Assembly (NCBI RefSeq): GCF_030504645.1
Contig: NZ_JAUKWQ010000002.1
Location: forward strand, 248,001 to 312,000
Length of the DNA stretch: 64,000 nucleotides
Reading direction: 5' to 3'
From: Rhizobium oryzicola
GTDB lineage: Bacteria > Pseudomonadota > Alphaproteobacteria > Rhizobiales > Rhizobiaceae
Position numbers and translations under genes: made by a program. Within the stretch, counting starts at the first letter, position 1. Each line of letters opens with the position of its first letter. Below are positions 56,605-64,000 of the stretch, in pieces. A model generated the notes under the pieces. That model was not told the origin of the DNA, made no database searches, and saw nothing but the letters and a program-made list of their open reading frames with translations.

Positions 56605-57366
56605 ATGCAGATAACCAACTCCTATGCATCTCCGTTCATTCAACCTCCTCGTGTTGATATTGCCCGTAAGACTCCTGACGCTTCCGCTGTGTCGGAGGCT
56701 TCCAATCATTCTCCGGCTTCGGAGAGCGGAGATGAGTTTGCAGCTGGCTCCGCCAGCGATACAGCGGAACCGAAATTCCCCTATTACGACATATTGGGAC
56801 GACCGCGTGATCTTGAAGGCCGGTTGGTCGATGAGCAGGGACATCTGCTCCAAAGCGAAGCGGTTGAAAAACCGCCAGAGAATTCGACGGACAAATTCTG
56901 GGAGCAAAAACCTGAGCGGGTTCAGTTGTTCCCAACTCGGTTAATCTCGAAACAACGCGTTCTTGAGCACGCAAAGCTCATGCAAGACTACAACGAGTTT
57001 GTCGAGACGGTGCTAAAGTATCATATGCGTACGCCGTCATCCCTCCAGCAGATGATGGATGACAAGGTTACTTCTGAAATGCCGAAGGCGGTTGAGTGGC
57101 TTGATACGACGGTATCGGTCTATAACGTTTTCAAACAGCGAGCGAATAGCGAGCAATATCGCACCGACGCGGCCTATAAGGCATCTGTCGATAACTGGCT
57201 CGCGAACAGCAAATCGCTTGTGACCAATGCCTATCAGGCGATTGCGGGACAGACGGATGTCAAGGGCTCCCTGCTGGAGTGGAATGCCGATGGCACATTG
57301 AATGTGCCGAGCTTTGCCCTGGCCTTGAAGGGGCAGACCATTCTGACCCACACCGCTGCATCTTGA
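56605..57366 (+). CDS. Hypothetical protein next to the TA/HEPN island
   Basis: 253 residues, unrecognised. The first about 60 residues are rich in Ser, Pro, Ala and Asp and probably unfolded. The middle (PYYDILGRPRDLEGRLVDEQ) and the C-terminal half look folded and helical (EFVETVLKYHMRTPSSLQQM). No signal peptide or membrane segment. The ATG at 56605 is used; a TTG two codons upstream is also possible. Its 3' end lies about 46 bp before the left 68-bp repeat. Confidence 0.5.
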   Translation: MQITNSYASPFIQPPRVDIARKTPDASAVSEASNHSPASESGDEFAAGSASDTAEPKFPYYDILGRPRDLEGRLVDEQGHLLQSEAVEKPPENSTDKFWEQKPERVQLFPTRLISKQRVLEHAKLMQDYNEFVETVLKYHMRTPSSLQQMMDDKVTSEMPKAVEWLDTTVSVYNVFKQRANSEQYRTDAAYKASVDNWLANSKSLVTNAYQAIAGQTDVKGSLLEWNADGTLNVPSFALALKGQTILTHTAAS

Positions 57367-57412
57367 TTGGGCTATCGGCGCCCGCGATGGAGCGCCGGAT
57401 GCCATGAAGGTT

Positions 57413-57480
57413 GATTACTCCGCAGCCACCTGAGCCATCGGGTTGTTGGGGTGCGTCGTCCAGTTGGCGTAGGTGGGTTC
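57413..57480. repeat. Direct repeat, left copy (preA 3'-end duplicate)
   Basis: 68 bp identical to 60019-60086. Here it is not part of a gene: the sequence diverges from preA immediately to the right (AACGATGG in place of CACCACC). Confidence 0.9.
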
Positions 57481-57524
57481 AACGATGGTTAGCTGGCCGA
57501 GGGAAGCGGTGCGGGGCTGGGCAG

Positions 57525-57899
57525 CTAGTTCAACTGCACATGCGCCGACGCGCCGGTCTTATGGGCTGCTGCCATCAGCCGCTTGTCTCTCGTCCAAAGC
57601 GCGGTGCCGCGATCCAGCAGCACTGACGCCAGCAAGTGAGCGTCAGTATAGCCGATTCCCATGCTGAAGATGGAATGGCGATTGATCAGCAGCATGACTT
57701 CTTCATGGGTGGCAACAACGGCTTGCCGCTGGGCCAACAGAACATCGAGTACTTCGTTTCGGTTCTTGAGGCTGCCGAGTGCCAGTTCTCCGATGACGAA
57801 CGGATGGCACAGGAGTCGATTTTCTTCGATGATTCGCCGCAGCTCATCATCCGGCGATCGGAAGTGATCGATCCAGATCGATGTATCGACCAAGATCAT
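57525..57899 (-). CDS. vapC: PIN-domain toxin, VapC-like
   Basis: 124-residue PIN ribonuclease. Acidic active-site residues are Asp5 (MILVDTSIWIDHF), Glu38 (VIGELALGS), Asp86 (YTDAHLLAS) and Asp105 (TRDKRLM). It starts inside the vapB stop (ATGA), the usual toxin-antitoxin layout. In such systems the toxin cleaves RNA until bound by VapB. It lies inside the region bounded by preA-end repeats. Confidence 0.88.
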   Translation of the reverse strand: MILVDTSIWIDHFRSPDDELRRIIEENRLLCHPFVIGELALGSLKNRNEVLDVLLAQRQAVVATHEEVMLLINRHSIFSMGIGYTDAHLLASVLLDRGTALWTRDKRLMAAAHKTGASAHVQLN

Positions 57900-58096
57900 T
57901 TTGCGGCGTCACTGCGGCGCCTCGGGGCGCCTTCCGCATCGGGCATAGATCCACCAAGTGCAATCAGGCGCTTGCCGGACTCCACACGGACTAGCGTTTC
58001 AAGGGCCTGTCGCACGAGCGCTGCCGTTTCTTTTGTCCCCGTCAGGGCGCGGGCGCGTTCGAGAAGCTGGTCATCGAGGTTGATTGTGGATCGCAT
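57896..58096 (-). CDS. vapB: VapB-like antitoxin
   Basis: 66-residue antitoxin of the type MRSTINLDDQLLERARALTG, a ribbon-helix-helix-like N-terminal DNA-binding part, followed by ALVRQALETLVRVE. AGGAGG lies 8 bp before ATG 58096; a longer frame to 58141 lacks such a site. Overlaps vapC by 4 bp. Expected to repress its own promoter at the inverted repeat 58125-58138. Confidence 0.85.
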   Translation of the reverse strand: MRSTINLDDQLLERARALTGTKETAALVRQALETLVRVESGKRLIALGGSMPDAEGAPRRRSDAAK

Positions 58097-58124
58097 GGCG
58101 GGGCCCTCCTGAGCGTTAAATATA

Positions 58125-58138
58125 GCACCGTTTGGTGC
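58125..58138. promoter_or_regulatory. Inverted repeat upstream of vapBC
   Basis: GCACC-GTTT-GGTGC, next to a -10-like TATATT (58119-58124 on the minus strand). Position and symmetry fit the autoregulatory VapB operator. Confidence 0.5.
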
Positions 58139-58164
58139 CAAATTCTACGCCTATAAATTGTTGT

Positions 58165-58287
58165 TGGGAGCAGGGCAAGCGCCGCCCCGACCGTGCCGCC
58201 GAAGCTTACCTGCGGGTGATCGAGCGCATGCCGGACGCGGCAAGAGTGGCGCAGGAGGATGAATTGCAGAGCTTGAGGGTGGGTTGA
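58165..58287 (+). pseudogene. Truncated HTH regulator, C-terminal remnant
   Basis: An open frame without start ends at TGA 58285-58287 and encodes WEQGKRRPDRAAEAYLRVIE followed by RMPDAARVAQEDELQSLRVG. WEQGKRRP is the end of an XRE/Cro-type helix-turn-helix, as in HigA-like antitoxins; the N-terminal half is missing. It points to decay or deletion in the TA/HEPN island. Confidence 0.65.
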
Positions 58288-58296
58288 GGGGCCAAC

Positions 58297-59883
58297 TCAT
58301 TTCTCTTCGAGAACGAGTTTTTGAACTCGGGCGTCGCTCTTAAGCCCGAGAAGATCGTTTCTATCTTCTACAAGTTTTAAGAGGCATCTCTTTAGGAATT
58401 TCACGGCTTTGGCGCGTTCTTTAGGAATATCGAGCTTCGCAAGCCGACTCTGATCTCCGTGGACGATCGAGCTACGAGCATTGTAAAATTTCTTTACTTC
58501 TTCGAAAATGGCTTTGCGTTCTGTGTTTGATTTACCAAGAAGAGCCGAGACCCCCGCGGAAACCTGGAATGTAATTTCAGATTTTCCGCCGAACAAGCTT
58601 TCCAGACCTATCACGGCATCAATCAAACTATCATGAAAATCACTTCTGTTAATGACCGCGCTGATATAGCGCTTAATAGCAACTTGTATATGATCGAGAT
58701 CTAAACTTTCAATATTCTTGAACAGCGTATCCAGCTGTATGCATTCTTCTTCGGTAGCCAGATGGTGGCCGCCAAGCGGTGACTTTGAATGAGTCCATCT
58801 CCGCGAAATGCCATTGATAGGGTCAATTGAAATCGTTGACCTGAAACGCGCTGCCGTTGCTACGTCGTCGTTAATCGCTAATGCCGTCACAAGTGAGACG
58901 CGCACTTGATCTTTTTCGGAGCCAACTGTTATTTCAATAGGCGAGCCCGCCTCCGGGTTGAATTCGGATTCGTGCTGAGCCAAAAGTACTGAGAAGGGTG
59001 CTTTACGAACGAGCATACATCCGAGGCTCGCTTGCTCTGAAATAATCGCAGGTCGTGCTGATGGCGGAATCGCGTCGTGGAAGTCGCGAGGTATGCTGCG
59101 AAGTGTCTTACCTTGAACTGTTATTTCAGCATTTTTCGGTATCCCCACCAGATCGAATACGTCGATGACTGGCAGATAAGCGGTTTCCCCGTTCGCAACT
59201 TTGCGCAGAATATTTAGCATTTCTACGGAGTTGAGTTGTAGATCTCTAGGGCTGCATTGACTGCGTAATTGCATTAGCCCAATTGCCGCTCTGATAATGT
59301 TTTCATGTAACATATGTAGATAGACACTTGAACTGGTTCCAAATGAGGTAAATATCTGAGTGCTCATGCTAAATTCGTTCGGAGCACCATCTGGGAACAG
59401 CTTCATCAGCGATTCGTCACCTCGAACAGCGTTCATGAACTCCAAAAGCAAAGAGCGCCTGACAAACTGCGGTAGTTCCCGGCGCCCAAAGTCAAAGCCC
59501 CAAGGATTTACATTTAGCAGCGCAAAGGGAAACGACTCAAAGGCGAGTTTTGAAATGGATCGTTCGACTGCGTCGATTTGACCTTCCGATATCTCATCCG
59601 CGCCTATTTTCGCTCGAATCTCGGTAAAAATGTTTTTGCCTTCAGGCGAAGTGTTTAAACCCAGCCTGAAAATATCGCCCCACTCGATAATCTGGTTTTC
59701 GGCACGTTGGTACGCAATCTGGTTCAGGTTATACTCTAACTCGTATAGTGCTGCCGCCTCCTCAGGATTGGGCTCTGCGTTGTGGCGAAGTATATCTTGA
59801 GCGCGATCGTCACTAACATTGAGCGTAAAAGCCACCAAACGAGGATCAAGATGCTTTACGCGGACAAGCTCAAGCCCAATCAT
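58297..59883 (-). CDS. Large protein with C-terminal Apea/HEPN-like domain
   Basis: 528 residues. The C-terminal quarter contains DAVIGLESLFGG, FQVSAGVSALLGKSNTERKA and KKFYNARSSIVHGDQSRLAK, the pattern of Apea-like HEPN domains. RSSIVH fits the RX4-6H motif of HEPN ribonucleases. The N-terminal part is unrecognised. ATG 59883 has TTGGAG upstream; the frame extending to 60288 reads over preA in another frame and is rejected. AT-richer than its neighbours. Together with the TA genes and the repeat borders this suggests a defence role, not proven. Confidence 0.7.
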   Translation of the reverse strand: MIGLELVRVKHLDPRLVAFTLNVSDDRAQDILRHNAEPNPEEAAALYELEYNLNQIAYQRAENQIIEWGDIFRLGLNTSPEGKNIFTEIRAKIGADEISEGQIDAVERSISKLAFESFPFALLNVNPWGFDFGRRELPQFVRRSLLLEFMNAVRGDESLMKLFPDGAPNEFSMSTQIFTSFGTSSSVYLHMLHENIIRAAIGLMQLRSQCSPRDLQLNSVEMLNILRKVANGETAYLPVIDVFDLVGIPKNAEITVQGKTLRSIPRDFHDAIPPSARPAIISEQASLGCMLVRKAPFSVLLAQHESEFNPEAGSPIEITVGSEKDQVRVSLVTALAINDDVATAARFRSTISIDPINGISRRWTHSKSPLGGHHLATEEECIQLDTLFKNIESLDLDHIQVAIKRYISAVINRSDFHDSLIDAVIGLESLFGGKSEITFQVSAGVSALLGKSNTERKAIFEEVKKFYNARSSIVHGDQSRLAKLDIPKERAKAVKFLKRCLLKLVEDRNDLLGLKSDARVQKLVLEEK

Positions 59884-59969
59884 AATTTCCAACTCCAAAT
59901 GATGCAGTCTGTAATGATTAGCTGGGTGCCGTTCGCCTTTGGAGATAAAACACGAGATGTCTACAACTA

Positions 59970-60000
59970 AATAAAAGCAGGGCGCCGCAGCACCCCGCCC
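59970..60000 (-). terminator. Possible terminator after preA
   Basis: On the minus strand GGGCG ... CGCCC forms a short stem followed by TGCTTTTATTT, just after the preA stop and before the HEPN-like gene. Stem only five base pairs, so confidence is modest. Confidence 0.4.
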
Positions 60001-60018
60001 AATCTCTCCCCTAAGCCC

Positions 60019-60086
60019 GATTACTCCGCAGCCACCTGAGCCATCGGGTTGTTGGGGTGCGTCGTCCAGTTGGCGTAGGTGGGTTC
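60019..60086. repeat. Direct repeat, right copy (3' end of preA)
   Basis: 68 bp identical to 57413-57480. This copy encodes the last 21 residues of PreA and its stop codon. Confidence 0.9.
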
Positions 60087-61334
60087 CACCACCTTGCCGG
60101 TGCGCTGGTCGAGCGTTCCCGGTTCCAGACCCACCATGGTGATGCAGTTTTCGACCGGGCAGACGTTGACGCAGAGGTTGCAGCCCACGCATTCGTCTTC
60201 CATCACCTCGAAGTGCCTTACGCCATTCACCATGCTGGTGATCGCCTGATGCGAGGTATCCTCGCAGGCGATGTGACAGCGGCCGCATTTGATGCAGGCG
60301 TCCTGATCGATATGGGCTTTCGCCACATAATTGAGGTTCAGGTATTTCCAGTCGGTCACGTTGGGAACGGCGCGACCGGTGATGTCGGAGAGCGAGCGGT
60401 GGCCCTTCTCATCCATCCAGTCGGAGAGGCCGGAGATCATTTCCTGAACGATCTTGAAGCCATAGGTCATAGCGGCGGTGCAGACCTGCACATTGCCAGC
60501 CCCAAGAACGAGAAACTCCGCGGCATCGCGCCATGTCGTCACGCCACCGATGCCTGAGATCGGCAGGCCGTAGGTTTCCGGATCGCGAGCGATTTCAGAG
60601 ACCATGTTGAGCGCGATGGGCTTCACCGCCGGGCCGCAATAGCCGCCATGGCTGCCCTTGCCGTCGACGCTCGGAACGGGTGCGAAATTATCGAGATCAA
60701 CCGAGGTGATGGAGTTGATGGTGTTGATCAGCGAGACGGCATCCGTGCCGCCGCGTTTTGCGGCGCGGGCCGGGTTGCGGATATCGGTGATATTCGGCGT
60801 CAGCTTGGTGATGACGGGCATGCGGGTGTATTGCTTGCACCAGCGCACCACCATTTCGATATATTCCGGCACCTGACCGACGGCAGACCCCATGCCGCGC
60901 TCGCTCATGCCGTGCGGACAGCCGAAGTTGAGTTCGATGCCGTCTGCGCCGGTTTCTTCCACCAGCGGCAGGATGGCCTTCCACTCTTCCTCCACGCAAG
61001 GCACCATGATCGATGCGATGAGCGCCCGATCCGGCCAGTTCATCTTCACCTGCTTCATTTCCTGCAGGTTCACCTGAAGAGGCCGGTCAGTGATCAGTTC
61101 GATATTGTTGAGGCCCAGCAGGCGGCGATCAGCCCCCCAGATCGCGCCGTAACGCGGGCCGTTGACGTTGACGACCGGCGGGCCTTCGGAGCCCAGCGTT
61201 TTCCACACCACGCCGCCCCAGCCCGCCTTGAAGGCGCGCTCCACATTATAGGCTTTGTCAGTGGGCGGTGCGGAGGCCAGCCAGAAGGGGTTGGGCGATT
61301 TGATGCCGACGAAATTATTGCGCAGATCAGCCAT
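60021..61334 (-). CDS. preA: NAD-dependent dihydropyrimidine dehydrogenase subunit PreA
   Basis: 437-residue FMN/iron-sulfur subunit that reduces uracil and thymine. TIM-barrel with NPFWLASAPPTDKAYNVERA, GIELNFGCPHGMSERGMGSA and GIGGVTTWRDAAEF. The C-terminal ferredoxin domain carries two 4Fe-4S motifs, CIKCGRCHIAC and CVGCNLCVNVCP. preT lies 20 bp upstream. The last 21 codons are duplicated at 57413-57480. Confidence 0.95.
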   Translation of the reverse strand: MADLRNNFVGIKSPNPFWLASAPPTDKAYNVERAFKAGWGGVVWKTLGSEGPPVVNVNGPRYGAIWGADRRLLGLNNIELITDRPLQVNLQEMKQVKMNWPDRALIASIMVPCVEEEWKAILPLVEETGADGIELNFGCPHGMSERGMGSAVGQVPEYIEMVVRWCKQYTRMPVITKLTPNITDIRNPARAAKRGGTDAVSLINTINSITSVDLDNFAPVPSVDGKGSHGGYCGPAVKPIALNMVSEIARDPETYGLPISGIGGVTTWRDAAEFLVLGAGNVQVCTAAMTYGFKIVQEMISGLSDWMDEKGHRSLSDITGRAVPNVTDWKYLNLNYVAKAHIDQDACIKCGRCHIACEDTSHQAITSMVNGVRHFEVMEDECVGCNLCVNVCPVENCITMVGLEPGTLDQRTGKVVEPTYANWTTHPNNPMAQVAAE

Positions 61335-61354
61335 TGTTCAATCCTCCACCGGGT

Positions 61355-62716
61355 TCAGGCAACGGCCACAGCCGGTTGCCCGGCAACGGCAAAGGCGGAA
61401 TGAATGGCTTCGGCGGCGTCGCGCCCATGGGCCACGGCGGAAACGGTCAGATCCTCGCCCCGGCTGACGCAATCGCCCCCGGCGTAGACCCGCTCCATGG
61501 AGGTGCGACAGTGATCGTCCACCACGATGCGGCCTTTCTCCATGGCCAGCGCGCCCAGGCCGCTGGCCTTGAAGGACTGGCCGATGGCCTTGAAGATCTG
61601 GTCGGCGGCAATCACGCCCGTCTCGCCGGTGCCGACGAGGTGACCGTCGCGCAGCGCGGTATATTCCAGCTCGATGCCAGCGACCGCGCCGTCCTTGCCG
61701 ACAATGCGCTTCGGCGCCAGCCAGTGGCGGATGGTGACGCCCTTGGAGGCGGCGAGATCCTGCTCGAATTCGGAGGCATTCATATGCTCCTTGCCGCGGC
61801 GATAGCAGATGGTCACTTCTTCCGCGCCCAGAAGCTTGGCCTGAACGGCGGCATCAACAGCGGTCATGCCGCCGCCGAGAACCACGACACGGCGACCGAT
61901 CGGCACATCCGCCTTGTTGTCCGCCTGACGCAGATAGGCGATGAAATCCACCGCATCATCCACGCCTGCCAGCTCTTCGCCTTCGATGCCGAGACCGTTG
62001 ACGCCCGCAAGACCGATCCCGAGGAACACCGCATCGTAATCGGCAGCCAGATCCTGAAGCGAAAAATCGCGGCCCAGCGCCTGACCGTTGCGGATGTCGA
62101 TGCCGCCGATGGCGAGCAGATAATCCACCTCCTTCTGGGCGAAATCATCAGGCGCCTTGTAGGTAGCGATGCCGTATTCGTTGAGGCCGCCCGCCTTTTC
62201 GCGTGCATCGAAAATCACCGCCGTATGGCCGTGCATGGCCAGCCGATGGGCGCAGGCAAGGCCCGCCGGACCCGCGCCGACGATCGCGATTGTCTTGCCG
62301 GTCGCTGCCCCACGATGGAAGAACTGGCGTCCCTGTTCCATGGCAATATCGGTGGCGTAACGTTGCAGGCGGCCGATATCGACCGGACGGTCCTCTGCCG
62401 TGTTGCGCACGCAGGCCTGCTCGCACAGCGTTTCGGTGGGACAGACGCGGGCGCACATGCCACCCAGAATGTTCTGGGAGAAGATGGTGCGGGCAGCGCC
62501 CAGCGGATTGGCCGTCGAGATCTGCCGGATGAACAGCGGAATATCGATTTCGGTGGGACAGGCCGTCATGCACGGCGCGTCATGACAGAAATAGCACCTG
62601 TCGGATGCCACCAGCGCTTCGTGCTTGTCAAAGCGCGGATGTAGGTCTGAAAAATTCTGTTCGTACTCCGCGGGCGCCAGACGGCCTCCCGCGATACCGC
62701 TTCCCAGTCTGTGCAT
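61355..62716 (-). CDS. preT: NAD-dependent dihydropyrimidine dehydrogenase subunit PreT
   Basis: 453-residue FAD/NAD(P)H subunit. N-terminal iron-sulfur helical domain (CYFCHDAPCMTACPTEID; GGMCARVCPTETLCEQAC), then FAD-binding IAIVGAGPAGLACAHRLAMH and NAD-binding VVVLGGGMTAVDAAVQAKLL. Passes electrons to PreA. First gene of preTA; a RutR operator lies about 60-80 bp upstream. Confidence 0.94.
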   Translation of the reverse strand: MHRLGSGIAGGRLAPAEYEQNFSDLHPRFDKHEALVASDRCYFCHDAPCMTACPTEIDIPLFIRQISTANPLGAARTIFSQNILGGMCARVCPTETLCEQACVRNTAEDRPVDIGRLQRYATDIAMEQGRQFFHRGAATGKTIAIVGAGPAGLACAHRLAMHGHTAVIFDAREKAGGLNEYGIATYKAPDDFAQKEVDYLLAIGGIDIRNGQALGRDFSLQDLAADYDAVFLGIGLAGVNGLGIEGEELAGVDDAVDFIAYLRQADNKADVPIGRRVVVLGGGMTAVDAAVQAKLLGAEEVTICYRRGKEHMNASEFEQDLAASKGVTIRHWLAPKRIVGKDGAVAGIELEYTALRDGHLVGTGETGVIAADQIFKAIGQSFKASGLGALAMEKGRIVVDDHCRTSMERVYAGGDCVSRGEDLTVSAVAHGRDAAEAIHSAFAVAGQPAVAVA

Positions 62717-62777
62717 GTTGCTTCCCTCTTTTATGGACTTCTATGCAACTGAGGCAGAGCGTAGCACGGCCAAAATT

Positions 62778-62793
62778 TTTATCAATCGGTCAA
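62778..62793. promoter_or_regulatory. RutR operator upstream of preTA
   Basis: On the minus strand TTGACCGATTGATAAA, differing at one base from the site at 51843 (TTGACCGATTGGTAAA) and matching the RutR left half site exactly. Located 62-77 bp before the preT start, in the promoter region. Confidence 0.7.
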
Positions 62794-62943
62794 ATTTTGC
62801 TGAATTGGCAGAACGCAAATCCCGGATCTGAAGCTTGCGTGGGGCTTGCTTCAGCGCATTCTGATAGACTGTTCGAGATTGCGGCGCAGTCTCGCGTTCT
62901 TTATGCCTAACAGACAGTTAACGGCATCCAAGGGTTGCGACGC

Positions 62944-63375
62944 ATGGCCGACACGCAGAAGTCTCGTCACTCTCTCGCAGGGCTGAACCGGCCTACACCC
63001 CGCGTGGATCTGCAATTCCGCGATACGGATTTGCAGGCGAGAGCCGTCTATTATTCGCGCGGCATGAAGGTTTCGTCTTCCATGCAGGTGCGCATCGTGA
63101 GGCTGTCAACGGGTGGGGCGATCCTGCAGGGCGAGCTGCTGCCTTTCCTGACCGACCAGTTCTACCTCGTTCTCGGTGATCGCGAGATCTTCATTACCTG
63201 CGCCAAGCGCCATCTGGCGGATGGCAAGATGGCAGTTGCTTTTGCGTCCCCGGAACATCGCGAATTCATTGATGCGCTGGCAGGGATTTCCGAACCGCAG
63301 ACCACGCTGAAGCGGTTGCGGGGCGCAACGCCCATGATCATCGAAAGCCGCATTACGGCGCGCTACGCGCTGTAA
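62944..63375 (+). CDS. PilZ-like c-di-GMP-binding protein
   Basis: About 143-residue single-domain protein. RPTPR (RxxxR) near residue 16 and VRLSTGGAILQG (S-x-G-G) further on are the PilZ ligand motifs, with a beta-rich body (FYLVLGDREIFITCAKR). The start is ATG 62944; a TTG 9 bp upstream is possible. Divergent from preT. A diguanylate cyclase gene is at 54720. Confidence 0.75.
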   Translation: MADTQKSRHSLAGLNRPTPRVDLQFRDTDLQARAVYYSRGMKVSSSMQVRIVRLSTGGAILQGELLPFLTDQFYLVLGDREIFITCAKRHLADGKMAVAFASPEHREFIDALAGISEPQTTLKRLRGATPMIIESRITARYAL

Positions 63376-63417
63376 AAACTGCCCTCCGACATCCATTGCC
63401 TGGCGTCAAAAAATGAA

Positions 63418-63450
63418 CCCCGAGAGGCGCATCCGCATCTCGGGGTCTTT
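63418..63450. terminator. Bidirectional terminator between PilZ and SGNH genes
   Basis: Stem CCCCGAGA (63418-63425) / TCTCGGGG (63438-63445), followed by TCTTT on the plus strand and an A-run (T-run on the minus strand) on the other side. Serves the two convergent genes. Confidence 0.85.
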
Positions 63451-63471
63451 GATGTTCGCTGCTGTACCGGT

Positions 63472-64000
63472 TTACGATGCGAGGCGCTGTTTGCTTTCGT
63501 CCGCGGCTGTTTGCGCGGCGTACCAGTTGGCGATTTCCTTGGCCAATACCTGGCTTGCCTCCACCTTGAAATGCATGGAGTCCACCATTCCCTCTGGGCC
63601 GATCAGGCTTTCCACGTCAAGCATGTCAATGCAGTCGTGGCGGCTTGCGACCGCATGCCACGCAGCATTGAAGGTTTCCACGCGTTGACGCGTGACGCCG
63701 GCTTCCAGCCAATAAAGATCATCCGGCAGATCCGATGGCGTGGTCAAAACCAGCATGCGCTTGCCTGTCGCAGCCAGATGCTGGGCCAGGGTTTCGGCGC
63801 ATTGTTCGTAAAGGCCATTTTCCACTTCCGGCAGCCGGTCACGCCAGGCTTTGTCCATGTAGTCGATGCCATTGTAATAGACGAGATAGTCCGGAAAATT
63901 CTGGATTAGATGACCATGGGTCAGCACCAGCGGAAGCGCAAAAATGCGGGGGAAGTTGTCCACTTCCGCCACGTCGCGCAGCCCTGAGAAATGGGCGAAT
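63472..64000 (-). CDS. SGNH-hydrolase-like domain, N-terminus beyond window
   Basis: The frame stays open through the right edge, so only about 176 C-terminal residues are present. LPLVLTHGHLIQNFPDYLVY, RMLVLTTPSDLPDDLYWLE and GMVDSMHFKVEAS are consistent with a GDSL/SGNH-type domain, with D-x-x-H near the C-terminus as part of the catalytic triad. It could be a stand-alone esterase or the SGNH tail of a membrane acyltransferase. An apparent GTG at 63972 is probably internal. Confidence 0.55.
   Translation of the reverse strand, partial: FAHFSGLRDVAEVDNFPRIFALPLVLTHGHLIQNFPDYLVYYNGIDYMDKAWRDRLPEVENGLYEQCAETLAQHLAATGKRMLVLTTPSDLPDDLYWLEAGVTRQRVETFNAAWHAVASRHDCIDMLDVESLIGPEGMVDSMHFKVEASQVLAKEIANWYAAQTAADESKQRLAS

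Larger units (their letters stand above)
57413..60086. mobile_element. Putative 2.6-kb defence-like island bounded by 68-bp direct repeats
   Basis: Two perfect 68-bp copies, 57413-57480 and 60019-60086, are the 3' end of preA (last 21 codons plus stop). Between them lie VapC, VapB, a truncated HTH gene and an Apea/HEPN-like gene; the HEPN-like gene and flanks are AT-richer than preA. preA remains intact because one copy completes it. This fits insertion at the preA 3' end with duplication, like att sites, but no integrase or transposase is inside. A segmental duplication is the alternative. Confidence 0.55.

Noticed and set aside
57413..57480. Start of a second preA gene
   Set aside because: Only the last 21 codons are present and the match ends abruptly at 57480.
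59884..60288. N-terminal extension of the HEPN-like protein
   Set aside because: It runs over the preA coding end in another frame; ATG 59883 has its own ribosome-binding site.
1..64000. tRNA, rRNA, CRISPR array, integrase or transposase genes
   Set aside because: None found by reading; the direct repeats at 57413/60019 are only two copies and not CRISPR-like.

Overview
The window looks like a chromosomal segment of a Rhizobiaceae alphaproteobacterium (Agrobacterium/Rhizobium/Allorhizobium type). The reasons are the GC-rich codon use, the urease cluster with DUF1272 and LprI-like genes inserted, the livHMGF-DUF6867-livJ order, mosaic palindromic repeats of the rhizobial RIME kind, and the heterotetrameric sarcosine oxidase order soxBDAG. 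No rRNA, tRNA, CRISPR array, integrase or transposase was seen.

Layout. 1-440: 3' truncated DUF2793 gene. 668-5732: soxBDAG. 6073-11590: branched-chain amino-acid ABC transporter livHMGF, a small membrane protein and livJ, closed by a terminator. 11688-17322 (minus): cheD, a small P-loop protein, and a two-component pair made of a LuxR-type response regulator and a 1128-residue sensor whose N-terminal half is an NCS1-like permease. 17603-20756: LpxO-like hydroxylase and a chemoreceptor. 20914-26979: urea ABC transporter urtABCDE, with two RIME-like inverted-repeat elements in its gaps. 27092-37371: secreted esterase and the urease cluster ureD-A-(DUF1272)-B-(LprI)-C-(AAC(6')-like GNAT)-(MBL)-(peroxiredoxin)-E-F-G-(MBL). 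37387-42814 (minus): Crp/Fnr regulator with an FNR-type box, and an RND efflux pump. 43102-47560 (minus): NMT1/THI5-type ABC importer carrying a DUF559 gene. 48152-51711 (minus): pyrimidine ring-opening genes (dihydropyrimidinase, N-carbamoyl hydrolase), with rutR divergent at 52000. 52654-56438: YeiH transporter/LysR pair, a diguanylate cyclase and an unknown protein. 56605-60086: an unknown gene followed by a small island (VapBC, a broken HTH gene, an Apea/HEPN-like protein) bounded by 68-bp perfect direct repeats of the preA 3' end. 60021-62716 (minus): preA and preT, dihydropyrimidine dehydrogenase. 62944-64000: PilZ protein and a partial SGNH protein.

Taken together the window is a nitrogen-scavenging region: sarcosine, branched-chain amino acids, urea and pyrimidines are imported or broken down to ammonia. 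Uracil or thymine would be reduced by PreTA, opened by HydA and decarbamoylated by the M20 hydrolase. Two near-identical RutR operators (51843-51858 and 62778-62793) tie both pyrimidine operons to RutR. The permease-kinase fusion is a candidate nucleobase or urea-related sensor for this region. The most unusual feature is the 2.6-kb defence-like island that duplicated the end of preA.
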